Shown here: positions 7,615-16,319 of the stretch, piece after piece
How positions within the stretch are numbered: the first letter of the stretch is position 1
How the letters are laid out: each line of letters begins with the position of its first letter
Source: Arminella tubonensis
GTDB lineage: Bacteria; Pseudomonadota; Alphaproteobacteria; Rhizobiales; Rhizobiaceae
NCBI RefSeq assembly: GCF_003240585.1
Contig: NZ_PCDP01000001.1
Span: 372,001 to 436,000, forward strand
Direction: 5' to 3'
Length of the DNA: 64,000 nucleotides
Translations under genes and position numbers: made by a program
Notes under the pieces: model-generated
Seen by the model: only the letters and a program-made list of their open reading frames with translations
Databases searched by the model: none
Told to the model about the DNA's origin: nothing

Positions 7615-8837
7615 GAGGGCGATCCGAGCAGTTGCTTTAGGTCGGCATTTGGGTCGGCGAGGATGGCGCGGTCGGGTTCGATGCCGGCTTCCAGCAGTTT
7701 CTTGCCGGTGACGTAGGCACGCGCATCGTTGATGGCGTCGACAGCCACGAACTTGCCTGCCTTGAAATACCAGACCGAGGCCGAGCCTTCGCGCACCCCG
7801 TGCTTGAGGACGGTCTCGTCGTAGCCAATGTTGAAACCGGCGATCTGCAGTTTCACATCGTACTGGTCCGACCAGAACCAGGGCTTCGGATCATAGGGCT
7901 CGGTACCGCCTGCAAGGATCACTGCCACCGCCTCGGCCTGGTCGACCGCGTTCTGTACCGATTCGAGGCGGATGCGTCCGCCATTCCAGGGAAGCTCGGC
8001 GCAATCACCCATGGCGTAGATGGCGGGATCGGATGTGCGGGCAAATTCATCGACGACGATGCCGTTGCCGACATCCAGTCCCGCTTCCTTCGCGAGCCGA
8101 TCGAGCGGCACGACGCCGATACCGACGACGACGAAATCGATGTCGAGGGTCGTGCCGTCGGACAGCTCAGCAGCGACAACATGCCCGTTTTTGCCGATCA
8201 GGCGCTTGAGGCCGGTCTTCTCACGGATGACGACATCACGGTCCTGATGGATCACGCGCATGATGTCGGCGGTTTCCTTGGCGGCGACGCGCTGGAGGAT
8301 GCGATCGGCCATTTCGATGACGGTCACTTCGAGCCCGCGGTGGCGGGCAACGGCAGCTGCTTCAAGGCCGATATAGCCGCCGCCTATAATAAGGACGCGG
8401 CGGCCGGCCCGCATTTCGCCTGAGAGCAGGTCCGCATCGTTCTTGTCGCGGGCGACGTAGACACCTTCAAGCTCGCCACCAACGGCAAGGGGCAGGCGCC
8501 GCGGGGTTGCGCCGGTTGCCAATGCCAGGGTCTCGTATTCAAGCGTGCTTCCGTCCTGCATGACGACCTGTCTCTTGTCGCGCTTGATCTGCTCGACCCA
8601 GGTCGACAGGCGGATTTCAACATTGTTGTCGGCATACCAATGCTCGGGGCGGAACAGCAGCCTGTCGAAGGTCATTTCGCCAAGCAGGTATTTCTTGGAA
8701 AGCGGCGGACGTTGATAAGGCAGGACGTCTTCGGCGCCGATGATAGTGATTGGCCGCTGGTCCTTCAGTGTCCTCAGCTTTGCGGCAAGGGCGAAACCAG
8801 CCTGTCCGGCTCCGACGATGACCAATCTACCCGCCAC
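7611..8837 (-). CDS. FAD-dependent ferredoxin reductase-type oxidoreductase
   Basis: A 408-residue pyridine nucleotide-disulfide oxidoreductase of the putidaredoxin/rhodocoxin reductase type. The first FAD GxGxxG motif (VIVGAGQAGFALAAKLR) is at residues 6-22, an NAD(P)H-binding GGGYIGLEAAAVARHRG follows near residue 153, and the second FAD motif YAMGDCAELPW lies near residue 270. The C-terminal domain matches the reductase_C type. Such enzymes pass electrons from NADH to a [2Fe-2S] ferredoxin serving an oxygenase. No ferredoxin or oxygenase gene is adjacent, so the partner is unknown. GTG start with GGAG about 8 bp upstream; coupled to the downstream aldolase by an ATGA overlap. Confidence 0.87.
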   Translation of the reverse strand: MAGRLVIVGAGQAGFALAAKLRTLKDQRPITIIGAEDVLPYQRPPLSKKYLLGEMTFDRLLFRPEHWYADNNVEIRLSTWVEQIKRDKRQVVMQDGSTLEYETLALATGATPRRLPLAVGGELEGVYVARDKNDADLLSGEMRAGRRVLIIGGGYIGLEAAAVARHRGLEVTVIEMADRILQRVAAKETADIMRVIHQDRDVVIREKTGLKRLIGKNGHVVAAELSDGTTLDIDFVVVGIGVVPLDRLAKEAGLDVGNGIVVDEFARTSDPAIYAMGDCAELPWNGGRIRLESVQNAVDQAEAVAVILAGGTEPYDPKPWFWSDQYDVKLQIAGFNIGYDETVLKHGVREGSASVWYFKAGKFVAVDAINDARAYVTGKKLLEAGIEPDRAILADPNADLKQLLGSPS

Positions 8838-9000
8838 GATATCCGCTCCACATTGCCGACGACATACTCGCCGTGTTCGGCGAGCATCTTCCGATGTCGA
8901 CGGCAGGGGTATCCCCTCGCCCTTGGGGCGTCAACCACACCCCGCCTGCTGCCATCGATATCCAGCCCAATTAGTGCGGCAGCCTTGCTATTCCAGATGG

Positions 9001-10119
9001 TCAGTCGGCGATCTCTATCCAGCGCCGCTCGTGGAAGGACTGCGCCATGGCGTGCACGGACCTCTCGATCCGCAGGCCATCCGTGAAGGTGACAGTCGAA
9101 GATGGTTCACCCGAAATCGCCCGGATCAATTCGCGGCATTCGATGATCTTCAGGTCATTGAAGCCGAGACCGTGACCTGGCGCCGGGATAAAACGGTCAT
9201 AGGGATGGTGCGCGGGTGCGGCCAGGATCTTGCGGTAGCCCTGCTCGGTGCCCCGCCCCTCGGCCTGATAAAGCTCGAATTCGTTCATCCGCTCCTGATC
9301 GAAAGAGATGGAGCCCTTCGAGCCGAATATCTGCAGGGCGATGCGTCCCTTCCGGCCCCACGCGGCGCGATTGGCCATCAGGACGGCGGAAATTCCACCG
9401 CCAAGGCGCATCAGCACATTGGCCGCATCGTAGTTCTCGACTTCCCGGCGTCCACCATCCTTGAGAGGGCGATCCGCATAGGGCTTGACCATATCAGTGA
9501 TGACCGCTTCGACATGGCCGAACAGGAACCAGAGCATCGACAGCGGATGCACGGCGAAATCGTCGAGCGCGCCGGATCCGGAGACGCTTTCACTCTTCCA
9601 ATAGAAGAGAGCTTCGGCATCGGCCATGTAGTCCTCGTCCATCTCGACGCGGACGTGATTGACGGCACCGATTGCGCCTTCGCCGATCAATGTCTTGATG
9701 TGTCGCATGAGCGGGTTCTGGATATAGTTGTAGCCAAGGATCGCTACCTTGCCGGAGTTCTTTGCGGCGGCGAGCATACGTTCCGCTTCTGCATAAGCCG
9801 GCGCCATCGGCTTTTCGCACCAGACATGCTTGCCGGCGTCAAGCGCCGCGATCGCCATCTCGGCGTGAAACTGGTTTGGCGTGGTGACGGAGACGACATC
9901 GACATCAGGGTCGGCGATCAGCTGCCGCCAATCGGAGGTCGCCTTTTCGAAGCCGAACTCCGAAGCGCGGCTCTGCGCCAGTTCGGCATTTGCTTCGGCG
10001 AGATGAACCAGCTTCGGACGCTCGACGTCGCCGAAAACCGTCTTCACCGCGTTCCAGGCCAGCGCATGGCATTTGCCCATGTAGCCGGTTCCAATGAGAC
10101 CGATGCCCAACGCCTTCAT
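9001..10119 (-). CDS. Gfo/Idh/MocA family oxidoreductase, probable inositol dehydrogenase (IolY-like)
   Basis: A 372-residue NAD(P)-dependent sugar dehydrogenase. The Rossmann motif GLIGTGYMGKCHALAW lies at residues 7-22, the EKPMA motif near residue 97 carries the catalytic-region Lys, and GFNDLKIIECREL lies near the C-terminus. The gene diverges from iolR and is the first gene of a myo-inositol locus. In Sinorhizobium meliloti an oxidoreductase of this family at this place is, from memory, iolY and concerned with scyllo-inositol; this assignment is by context. A strong ribosome site GGAGAGGG lies 6 bp before ATG. Alternative: another polyol or sugar dehydrogenase. Confidence 0.82.
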   Translation of the reverse strand: MKALGIGLIGTGYMGKCHALAWNAVKTVFGDVERPKLVHLAEANAELAQSRASEFGFEKATSDWRQLIADPDVDVVSVTTPNQFHAEMAIAALDAGKHVWCEKPMAPAYAEAERMLAAAKNSGKVAILGYNYIQNPLMRHIKTLIGEGAIGAVNHVRVEMDEDYMADAEALFYWKSESVSGSGALDDFAVHPLSMLWFLFGHVEAVITDMVKPYADRPLKDGGRREVENYDAANVLMRLGGGISAVLMANRAAWGRKGRIALQIFGSKGSISFDQERMNEFELYQAEGRGTEQGYRKILAAPAHHPYDRFIPAPGHGLGFNDLKIIECRELIRAISGEPSSTVTFTDGLRIERSVHAMAQSFHERRWIEIAD

Positions 10120-10166
10120 ATTTAACCCTCTCCTCTAGCCCGCTCCCGGCTTCAAGGACAGTTTTT

Positions 10167-10180
10167 GGAATATTTGGACC
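10167..10180. promoter_or_regulatory. Weak IolR-like half-palindrome in the iolY-like/iolR divergent region
   Basis: GGAATATTTGGACC fits GGAA-N6-TTCC in the left half and only two of four right-half positions. It lies about 48 bp upstream of the divergent oxidoreductase gene. It is included because two better sites occur just downstream of iolR. Confidence 0.25.
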
Positions 10181-10307
10181 GTTTTGACAAGGCACTGCTC
10201 GGTCGTGGCAAGATACGATACGGCCGCTTTTCGCAATTCTAATAGAAAATACAGCGGCTTAAAAATCTTGGTGCCGCGAAAAACGAAATCCGCTATGGTC
10301 GCCATAT

Positions 10308-10321
10308 GGAACGTTTGTTTC
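10308..10321. promoter_or_regulatory. Candidate IolR operator upstream of iolR
   Basis: GGAA-CGTTTG-TTTC matches the GGAA-N6-TTCC pattern with one mismatch, 33 bp upstream of the chosen iolR start. The position would suit autoregulation. The motif for rhizobial IolR is recalled, not looked up. Confidence 0.45.
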
Positions 10322-10354
10322 ATCAGCAGATATAAACCCGCGAAGGGCCGAGGA

Positions 10355-11230
10355 ATGGACGACGATATCAAGGTTCCGAGGAAAGTCCCCCGGGATTTCG
10401 AAAGCCTGCGCAGCACGATCATCGAGCGCAAGAAGGCGATGCCCAAGCGCCTTGCGCAGGTCGCGGCGTTCGCGCTGAACAGCCCTGACGAGATTGCCTT
10501 CGGCACGACGGCAAGCATTGCGGCGGCGTCCGACGTACAGCCTTCGACGCTCGTGCGACTGGCTCACCATCTCGGCTATGAAGGCTTTTCAGATCTCCAG
10601 AGCATTTTCCGGGAGCGGTTGCGGGATCGGACCTTGAGTTACGAGGAACGGCTGATTTCGCTGGAGGAAACCAGTGGCGAGGACGAGAACGCCAATATCC
10701 TGTCCGGCTTTATTTCCGCGGCGAGCCAATCGGTCAACCGGCTCGCAGCGACGATACAAACGGACACCTTTGCCAAGTCGGTAGAGATCCTGGCGGCGGC
10801 AGAGACGATCTACCTGATCGCCAAGCGACGGTCCTATCCCCTCACCGCGCACATGACCTATGCCTTCTCGAAACTGAACATCCGCCACCAGATCGTCGCC
10901 TCGCCGAATGGCGTCGACCAGGAGCTCGTGCAGTTCGCCACACCGCGAGATGCGGCGATCGCTGCGAGCTTCTCACCCTATGCGGCCGAAAGCCTGATCC
11001 AAAGTCAGGCGCTCACTGAGCGTGGCGTTCCCGTTATCGCGATCACCGATTCGGCGTTTTCACCCCTGGCCGCCTGCGCGACGCATTGGTTCGAAGTGGC
11101 GGAATCGGATTTTGCCGGTTTCCGGTCGCTGTCGGCCTCGATGGCTTTGATCATGGCTTTTCCCGTTGCCATTGCAGAACGGCGGCGCAAAACTATCCTT
11201 GCAAAACCTATCAAGGCCAAAATGGAATAA
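10355..11230 (+). CDS. iolR: RpiR/MurR family regulator of inositol catabolism
   Basis: A 291-residue transcription regulator with an N-terminal HTH_6 (RpiR) domain: KKAMPKRLAQVAAFALNSPD, then TTASIAAASDVQPSTLVRLA as the recognition region around residues 50-75. A C-terminal SIS sugar-phosphate-binding domain (residues about 130-270; AETIYLIAKRRSYPL, ASFSPYA) follows. The ATG at 10355 is preferred because upstream in-frame residues are not family-like and a purine-rich GAGGA precedes it. The gene lies upstream of iolC in the same direction; SIS ligands in this context are likely inositol pathway phosphates (inference). Known IolR proteins of this type repress iol genes until an inositol-derived inducer appears. 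Confidence 0.88.
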   Translation: MDDDIKVPRKVPRDFESLRSTIIERKKAMPKRLAQVAAFALNSPDEIAFGTTASIAAASDVQPSTLVRLAHHLGYEGFSDLQSIFRERLRDRTLSYEERLISLEETSGEDENANILSGFISAASQSVNRLAATIQTDTFAKSVEILAAAETIYLIAKRRSYPLTAHMTYAFSKLNIRHQIVASPNGVDQELVQFATPRDAAIAASFSPYAAESLIQSQALTERGVPVIAITDSAFSPLAACATHWFEVAESDFAGFRSLSASMALIMAFPVAIAERRRKTILAKPIKAKME

Positions 11231-11237
11231 ACATTCC
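11224..11237. promoter_or_regulatory. Candidate IolR operator 1 of the iolCDEB operon
   Basis: GGAA-TAAACA-TTCC is a perfect match to GGAA-N6-TTCC. It overlaps the iolR stop codon and lies immediately upstream of a TTGACA hexamer at 11241-11246, which is a good -35 element. The second site begins exactly 30 bp later. Confidence 0.6.
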
Positions 11238-11240
11238 GAA

Positions 11241-11246
11241 TTGACA
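11241..11246 (+). promoter_or_regulatory. Putative -35 element of the iolC promoter
   Basis: A consensus TTGACA hexamer in the 98-bp iolR-iolC gap, lying between the two IolR-like palindromes. A clear -10 hexamer at 16-18 bp is not seen; TTTCAT or CATTAT are the nearest candidates. Confidence 0.4.
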
Positions 11247-11253
11247 AAATACT

Positions 11254-11267
11254 GGAACCAATGTTTC
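11254..11267. promoter_or_regulatory. Candidate IolR operator 2 of the iolCDEB operon
   Basis: GGAA-CCAATG-TTTC, one mismatch to GGAA-N6-TTCC, located where the spacer/-10 region of the TTGACA promoter should be. Binding here would block polymerase. Centre-to-centre distance to operator 1 is 30 bp, about three helical turns. Confidence 0.5.
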
Positions 11268-11328
11268 ATTATGGCTATAAGGCGCCGGCACCGGGAGATG
11301 CCCGCTGCGATCTCGACGGGAGGATATC

Positions 11329-13260
11329 ATGGCAGATCAGAACCACGGCGCGCGGCCGGAGCCGACGCTTGATGTGATTGCCATTGGCCGTTCGTCGGTC
11401 GATCTCTACGGCCAGCAGATCGGCTCGCGACTCGAAGATATTGCATCCTTTGCCAAGTCCGTCGGCGGCTGCCCGGCCAACATTGCCATCGGCACTGCGC
11501 GTCTCGGCTTGAAGTCGGGTTTGATCACGCGGGTCGGCAACGAACAGATGGGTCGCTTCATTCGCGAGCAGTCGGCCCGTGAAGGCGTCGCGACCGATGG
11601 AATTGTCACCGACAAGGAACGATTGACAGCCTTGGTGCTGCTCGCCGTCGAGGCCGAGGGCGTCTCACCGATGATCTTTTACCGCTCGGACTGTGCCGAC
11701 ATGGCGCTTTGCGAAGAGGATATAGACGAGGCTTTCATCCGCTCTTCCGGCGCGGTGCTGGTTTCCGGCACGCATTTTTCCAAGCCGAACACCGAGGCTG
11801 CACAACGCAAGGCGATCAGGATTGCTAAGGCTGCCGGCCGCAAGGTCGTGTTCGACATCGATTATCGCCCAAACCTCTGGGGCCTTGCCGGCCATGCGGA
11901 AGGTTTCGAGCGCTACGTGAAATCCGATCGCGTCACTGACAAGATGAAACAGACGCTGCCGGATTGCGACCTGATCGTCGGGACGGAAGAGGAAATCCTG
12001 ATCGGATCCGGTGCCGACGACGTGCTTGGCGCATTGAAAACCATCCGAAGCCTCAGCGCCGCGACCATTGTCCTGAAGCGTGGTGCCATGGGCTGCATCG
12101 TCTATGACGGGCCGATCGCCGATGACCTCGAAGCCGGCATCGTGGGCGAAGGGTTTCCGATCGAAGTTTACAATGTACTCGGGGCCGGCGACGCTTTCAT
12201 GTCTGGTTTCCTGCGCGGCTGGCTGAAGGGCGAAGCGTTGAAGACCTGCGCCACATGGGCCAATGCCTGCGGTGCCTTCGCGGTCTCCCGCCTTCTCTGC
12301 TCGCCGGAATATCCGACCTGGGCCGAGCTCGATTTCTTCCTGAAAAACGGCAGCAAGCACCGGGCGCTGCGCAAGGACGAGACGATCAATCACATCCATT
12401 GGGCAACCACGCGGCGTGGTGAAGTGCCTTTGCTGATGGCGCTGGCGATCGACCATCGTTCCCAACTGGTGAGTGTCGCCGACGAACTCGGCGTGTCGTA
12501 CGAGCGGATCAACGCGTTCAAGCGGCTTGCGGTTTCGGCTGCGGCGCGCGTGGCCGACGGCCGCGAGGGCTACGGCATGCTGATCGACGAGCGCTTCGGG
12601 CGCGATGCCTTCTTCGATGCTGCAACCAAGAACTTCTCCTGGATCGGACGCCCGGTCGAGCTGCCGGGTTCCAAGCCGCTGCGTTTCGAATTCAGCCAGG
12701 ATATCGGCTCGCAGCTTATCGAGTGGCCGACGAACCATTGCATCAAGTGCCTTTGCTTCTATCATCCTGACGATCCGGCCGAGCTGAAGACCGAACAGCA
12801 GGAAAAGCTTACGACTTTGTTTGAAGCGGCGCGCAAGGTCGGACGCGAACTTCTGGTCGAAATCATCGCCAGCAAGAACGGGCCGTTGACCGACACGACC
12901 ATCTCGACGGCGATGGAGGAGCTTTATGCGCTTGGCATCAAGCCTGACTGGTGGAAGCTGGAGCCGCAGGCATCGACTGCCGCATGGCGCAGAATAGAGG
13001 CGGTGATCGCCAAAAACGACCCATTGTGCCGCGGTATCGTGCTGCTTGGACTGGAAGCGCCGGCGGAAGAGCTGCTGAAGGGTTTCGAGGCGACGCTCGC
13101 AGCGCCTTCGGTCAAGGGCTTTGCGGTCGGTCGGACGATCTTTGCCGATGCGGCACGGGCCTGGATGTCCGGTGAAATCAACGACGAGGAAGCGATCGCC
13201 GACATGGCCGGCCGCTTCCGGCACTTGACCGAGGCGTGGCTCAAGACCCGCGGCCTTTGA
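11329..13260 (+). CDS. iolC: Bifunctional 5-dehydro-2-deoxygluconokinase / DUF2090 aldolase-like protein
   Basis: A 643-residue fusion. Residues 1-330 are a PfkB-family kinase: DVIAIGRSSVDLYGQQ at the start, GGCPANIAIGTARLG near residue 47, and the PfkB signature GAGDAFMSGFLRGW with catalytic Asp288. The kinase phosphorylates 5-dehydro-2-deoxy-D-gluconate. Residues about 350-640 form a DUF2090 domain (PLLMALAIDHRSQL, HCIKCLCFYHPDD, KPDWWKLEP, GFAVGRTIF), thought to act as the phosphogluconate aldolase that yields malonate semialdehyde and DHAP, so one protein may do two consecutive steps. GGGAGG lies 6-7 bp before ATG. It is the first gene of the operon after the IolR-like sites; no separate iolJ is seen here. 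Confidence 0.93.
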   Translation: MADQNHGARPEPTLDVIAIGRSSVDLYGQQIGSRLEDIASFAKSVGGCPANIAIGTARLGLKSGLITRVGNEQMGRFIREQSAREGVATDGIVTDKERLTALVLLAVEAEGVSPMIFYRSDCADMALCEEDIDEAFIRSSGAVLVSGTHFSKPNTEAAQRKAIRIAKAAGRKVVFDIDYRPNLWGLAGHAEGFERYVKSDRVTDKMKQTLPDCDLIVGTEEEILIGSGADDVLGALKTIRSLSAATIVLKRGAMGCIVYDGPIADDLEAGIVGEGFPIEVYNVLGAGDAFMSGFLRGWLKGEALKTCATWANACGAFAVSRLLCSPEYPTWAELDFFLKNGSKHRALRKDETINHIHWATTRRGEVPLLMALAIDHRSQLVSVADELGVSYERINAFKRLAVSAAARVADGREGYGMLIDERFGRDAFFDAATKNFSWIGRPVELPGSKPLRFEFSQDIGSQLIEWPTNHCIKCLCFYHPDDPAELKTEQQEKLTTLFEAARKVGRELLVEIIASKNGPLTDTTISTAMEELYALGIKPDWWKLEPQASTAAWRRIEAVIAKNDPLCRGIVLLGLEAPAEELLKGFEATLAAPSVKGFAVGRTIFADAARAWMSGEINDEEAIADMAGRFRHLTEAWLKTRGL

Positions 13261-13287
13261 GAGAAGAGTAGATTGGGAGGCGCCCCG

Positions 13288-15138
13288 ATGGGCAAGACAA
13301 TCAGATTGACGATGGCGCAGGCGATTGCGCATTTCCTCAAGAAGCAGATGACCGTCATCGATGGCCAGAAGGTGCAGATATTCGGCGGCGTCTGGGCGAT
13401 CTTCGGCCATGGCAACGTCGCCGGCATGGGCGAAGCGCTCTACCAGGTACGCGACGAGCTTCCGACGTATCGCGCCCACAACGAGCAAGGCATGGCGCAT
13501 GCCGCGATTGCCTATGCAAAGACCAGCTTTCGCCAGCGCTTCATGGCCTGCACGACATCGATCGGCCCCGGCGCTTTGAACATGGTGACCGCGGCGGGCG
13601 TTGCCCATGTCAACCGCATCCCCGTTCTCTTCCTGCCGGGCGACGTCTTTGCTAACCGCGCGCCCGATCCGGTGCTGCAGCAGATCGAGGACTTCGGCGA
13701 CGGTACGGTTTCCGCCAACGACGCTTTTCGCCCGGTCTCACGCTATTTCGACCGGATCACGCGTCCGGAGCAGATCATCTCCGCGCTGAAGCGGGCCATG
13801 CAGGTTTTGACCGATCCGCTCGATTGTGGTCCGGTGACGCTGGCGCTCTGCCAGGATGTGCAGGCGGAAGCATTCGACTATCCGGAAAGCTTCTTCGAGG
13901 AACATGTCTGGACGCATCGCCGGCTGCAGCCGGATGCCGATGAACTGGCGCATGCCATCGCCCTCATTCGCAAGTCGGAGCGCCCGGTTATCATTGCCGG
14001 CGGCGGTGTGCTTTATTCACAGGCGACGAAGGAACTGATTTCGTTTGCAGAGGCGCACGGGATTCCCGTGGTCGTGACCCAGGCGGGGAAATCCGCCATC
14101 AACGAGACACATCCGCTGGCGCTCGGCTCCGTCGGTGTCACCGGGACATCGGCCGCCAATGCGATTGCCGAGGATACCGATCTCGTCATCGCTGTCGGCA
14201 CGCGCTGCCAGGACTTCACGACAGGCTCGTGGGCCCTCTTCAAGAACGAGAAGCTCGAGATGATCGGGCTCAACATAGCGGCTTACGACGCGGCCAAGCA
14301 CAATAGTCACCCGCTGGTGACAGATGCGCGCGAGGGGCTGAAGGCGATGTCGAAGGGACTTTCCGGCTGGAAAGCGCCGGCGGCACTCGCTGACAGAGCT
14401 GCCCGAGAAAAGAAAGTGTGGATGGAGGCTGCCGCAAGAGCGATGGCGACCACCAATGCCGCCCTGCCTTCGGATGCACAGGTGATCGGCGCGGTCGCCC
14501 GGACCCTCGGCGGCGAGAACACAATTCTCTTATGCGCAGCGGGCGGATTGCCCGGCGAACTGCACAAGCTCTGGCCGGCGACTGCTCCCGGCAGCTATCA
14601 TATGGAATATGGTTTCTCGTGCATGGGCTATGAGCTCGCCGGGGGGCTGGGCGCCAAGATGGCCAGGCCGGACAAGGATGTCGTTGTGATGGTCGGCGAC
14701 GGGTCGTACATGATGCTCAATTCGGAGATCGCCACTTCGGTGATGCTCGGCCTGAAGCTGAACATCGTCCTTCTCGACAACCGTGGCTACGGCTGCATCA
14801 ACCGGCTGCAAATGGGCACGGGCGGCGCCAACTTCAACAATCTGCTGAAGGACTCACGCCACGAGGTCATGCCGGAGATCGATTTCCGGGCGCATGCCGA
14901 AAGCATGGGGGCGATATCGGTCAAGGTTGCGTCCATTGCCGAACTGGAGCAGGCGATCGAAGCGTCGCGAAACAACGACCGCACCTCGGTCTTCGTCATC
15001 GACACCGATCCGCTGATCACGACTGATGAAGGCGGCCACTGGTGGGATGTCGCCGTTCCTGAGGTCAGCCCGCGCAAACAGGTCAACGAGGCTCGCGCGG
15101 CCTATGAACAAGCACTGAAGCAGCAACATGTCCGTTAA
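13288..15138 (+). CDS. iolD: 3D-(3,5/4)-trihydroxycyclohexane-1,2-dione hydrolase
   Basis: A 616-residue thiamine-diphosphate enzyme that opens the inositol-derived ring to 5-deoxy-glucuronate. The visible parts are the N-terminal TPP domain with RAHNEQGMAHAAIAYAKT (Glu activating TPP, about residue 65), the central domain VIIAGGGVLYSQATKEL, and the C-terminal TPP/Mg motif GDGSYMMLNSE through LLDNRGYGCINRLQ. The ATG at 13288 with GGGAGG 7 bp upstream was chosen over a TTG 15 bases earlier, which would overlap that ribosome site. It begins 27 bp after iolC, consistent with one transcript. Confidence 0.95.
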   Translation: MGKTIRLTMAQAIAHFLKKQMTVIDGQKVQIFGGVWAIFGHGNVAGMGEALYQVRDELPTYRAHNEQGMAHAAIAYAKTSFRQRFMACTTSIGPGALNMVTAAGVAHVNRIPVLFLPGDVFANRAPDPVLQQIEDFGDGTVSANDAFRPVSRYFDRITRPEQIISALKRAMQVLTDPLDCGPVTLALCQDVQAEAFDYPESFFEEHVWTHRRLQPDADELAHAIALIRKSERPVIIAGGGVLYSQATKELISFAEAHGIPVVVTQAGKSAINETHPLALGSVGVTGTSAANAIAEDTDLVIAVGTRCQDFTTGSWALFKNEKLEMIGLNIAAYDAAKHNSHPLVTDAREGLKAMSKGLSGWKAPAALADRAAREKKVWMEAAARAMATTNAALPSDAQVIGAVARTLGGENTILLCAAGGLPGELHKLWPATAPGSYHMEYGFSCMGYELAGGLGAKMARPDKDVVVMVGDGSYMMLNSEIATSVMLGLKLNIVLLDNRGYGCINRLQMGTGGANFNNLLKDSRHEVMPEIDFRAHAESMGAISVKVASIAELEQAIEASRNNDRTSVFVIDTDPLITTDEGGHWWDVAVPEVSPRKQVNEARAAYEQALKQQHVR

Positions 15139-15195
15139 TCGCCTATCGTCCGATTTCGGAAAAGCGTTTGCACAGCATTCCTATGGAGAATTTCG

Positions 15196-16113
15196 ATGAA
15201 GGCCAAACTCGGTATGTCGCCCATCGCGTGGTGGAACGACGACCTTCCTGAACTGAGCGACGATGTGTCCCTCGAGGAGTGCCTGCGGCAATCGCGCAGT
15301 GCGGGCTTTACCGGCATGGAAAAGGGCCGCCGTTTCCCAGAAGACCCGAAGGTGATGCTGCCCATTCTGCGCGCCGCCGACGTGACGCTGTGCGGCGGCT
15401 GGTTCTCGGGCACGCTCGTCGATCAGGACCTTTCAGCGAACAAGGACCGCATTGCGCCGATGATCGAGCTGTTCAAGGCAGTCGACGCGCCCTGCATCGT
15501 CTACGGAGAGGTCGGCCGCTCCATCCAGGGCGACCGCTCCAAGCCGCTTGCGACGAAGCCTCGCCTATCCGACGACGAGATGAGGGCCTATGGTCGCCGG
15601 GTGACCGAGTTCGGAGAATGGTGCGCCGAGCAGGGCATGCCGCTCTCATATCACCATCACATGGCCGCCGTGGTCGAAACCGAGCCGGAACTCGACGCCT
15701 TCATGCGCAATTCGGGCGAAGGAATCCCTCTGCTGCTAGATGCCGGACATCTGGCCTTTGCCGGCGGCGACGTGTTGCGCGCCATCGACAACCACCACGC
15801 CCGCATCAACCATGTCCATGTCAAGGACATCCGCCAGTCTGTCGTGGATGGGCTGGACCGCAATCGGCAGTCCTTCCTCGATGCGGTAGCGCTCGGCGCC
15901 TTCACGGTACCCGGCGACGGCTCGCTCGATTTCGGCGCCATCGTCCAGCGGCTCGCCGATCACGGCTATCAGGGGTGGTTCGTTGTCGAGGCCGAACAGG
16001 ACCCACGCAAGGCGCCGCCGCAGAAAATGGCGGAGATCGGCCATGCCGAATTGGTGCGGATCATGATTAGTGCCGGATATACGGTGGAGACTGAGGGGTT
16101 TCCGAAGGGGTAA
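15196..16113 (+). CDS. iolE: Myo-inosose-2 dehydratase
   Basis: A 305-residue TIM-barrel (xylose isomerase-like/AP endonuclease 2 superfamily) enzyme that dehydrates 2-keto-myo-inositol to the trihydroxycyclohexanedione used by IolD. Motifs are KLGMSPIAWWNDDLPEL at the N-terminus, the metal-site segments SYHHHMAAVVET and LLDAGHLAFAGGD, INHVHVKD near residue 210, and WFVVEAEQDPRKAPP near residue 260. GGAGAA lies 6 bp before ATG and the gene follows iolD after 57 bp. It is the last gene before a composite repeat that separates it from iolB. Confidence 0.95.
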   Translation: MKAKLGMSPIAWWNDDLPELSDDVSLEECLRQSRSAGFTGMEKGRRFPEDPKVMLPILRAADVTLCGGWFSGTLVDQDLSANKDRIAPMIELFKAVDAPCIVYGEVGRSIQGDRSKPLATKPRLSDDEMRAYGRRVTEFGEWCAEQGMPLSYHHHMAAVVETEPELDAFMRNSGEGIPLLLDAGHLAFAGGDVLRAIDNHHARINHVHVKDIRQSVVDGLDRNRQSFLDAVALGAFTVPGDGSLDFGAIVQRLADHGYQGWFVVEAEQDPRKAPPQKMAEIGHAELVRIMISAGYTVETEGFPKG

Positions 16114-16132
16114 GATCGACCACCGAGCAAGC

Positions 16133-16185
16133 GCCCTCGCCCTTCGAGGCTCCGGCCTCCGGCCTGTGCACCTCAGGATGAGGGC
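16133..16185. repeat. Palindromic intergenic repeat, element 1
   Basis: Imperfect inverted repeat: the left arm GCCCTCGCCCTTCGAGG resembles the reverse complement of the right arm CCTCAGGATGAGGGC. Sequences of this type (CCTCAGGATGAGGG with CCTCGAAGG) are widespread intergenic palindromes in Rhizobiales (from memory). Confidence 0.65.
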
Positions 16186-16215
16186 TTAACGTCGGATGCT
16201 CCGCCCTAGTGACAA

Positions 16216-16298
16216 GGGCCGTCCAGCCCTCATGGTGAGGTGCCTCGATGCCGGAGCGAAGGCGGAGGCGGCGGGCCTCGAACCACGAGGGCTGGCCC
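16216..16298. repeat. Palindromic intergenic repeat, element 2
   Basis: Arms are AGCCCTCATGGT on the left and ACCACGAGGGCT on the right, flanked by GGGCC/GGCCC, with an inner complementary GAGGTGCC/GGGCCTC. It resembles rhizobial intergenic mosaic elements (RIME-like), though the family name is from memory only. Confidence 0.65.
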
Positions 16299-16319
16299 GG
16301 GGCGCGGAGCTTTCTTCAC

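Noticed and set aside
11665-13608. 647-codon minus-strand frame opposite iolC/iolD
   Set aside because: It is antisense to two well-supported inositol genes; GC-rich codon bias opens such frames by chance.
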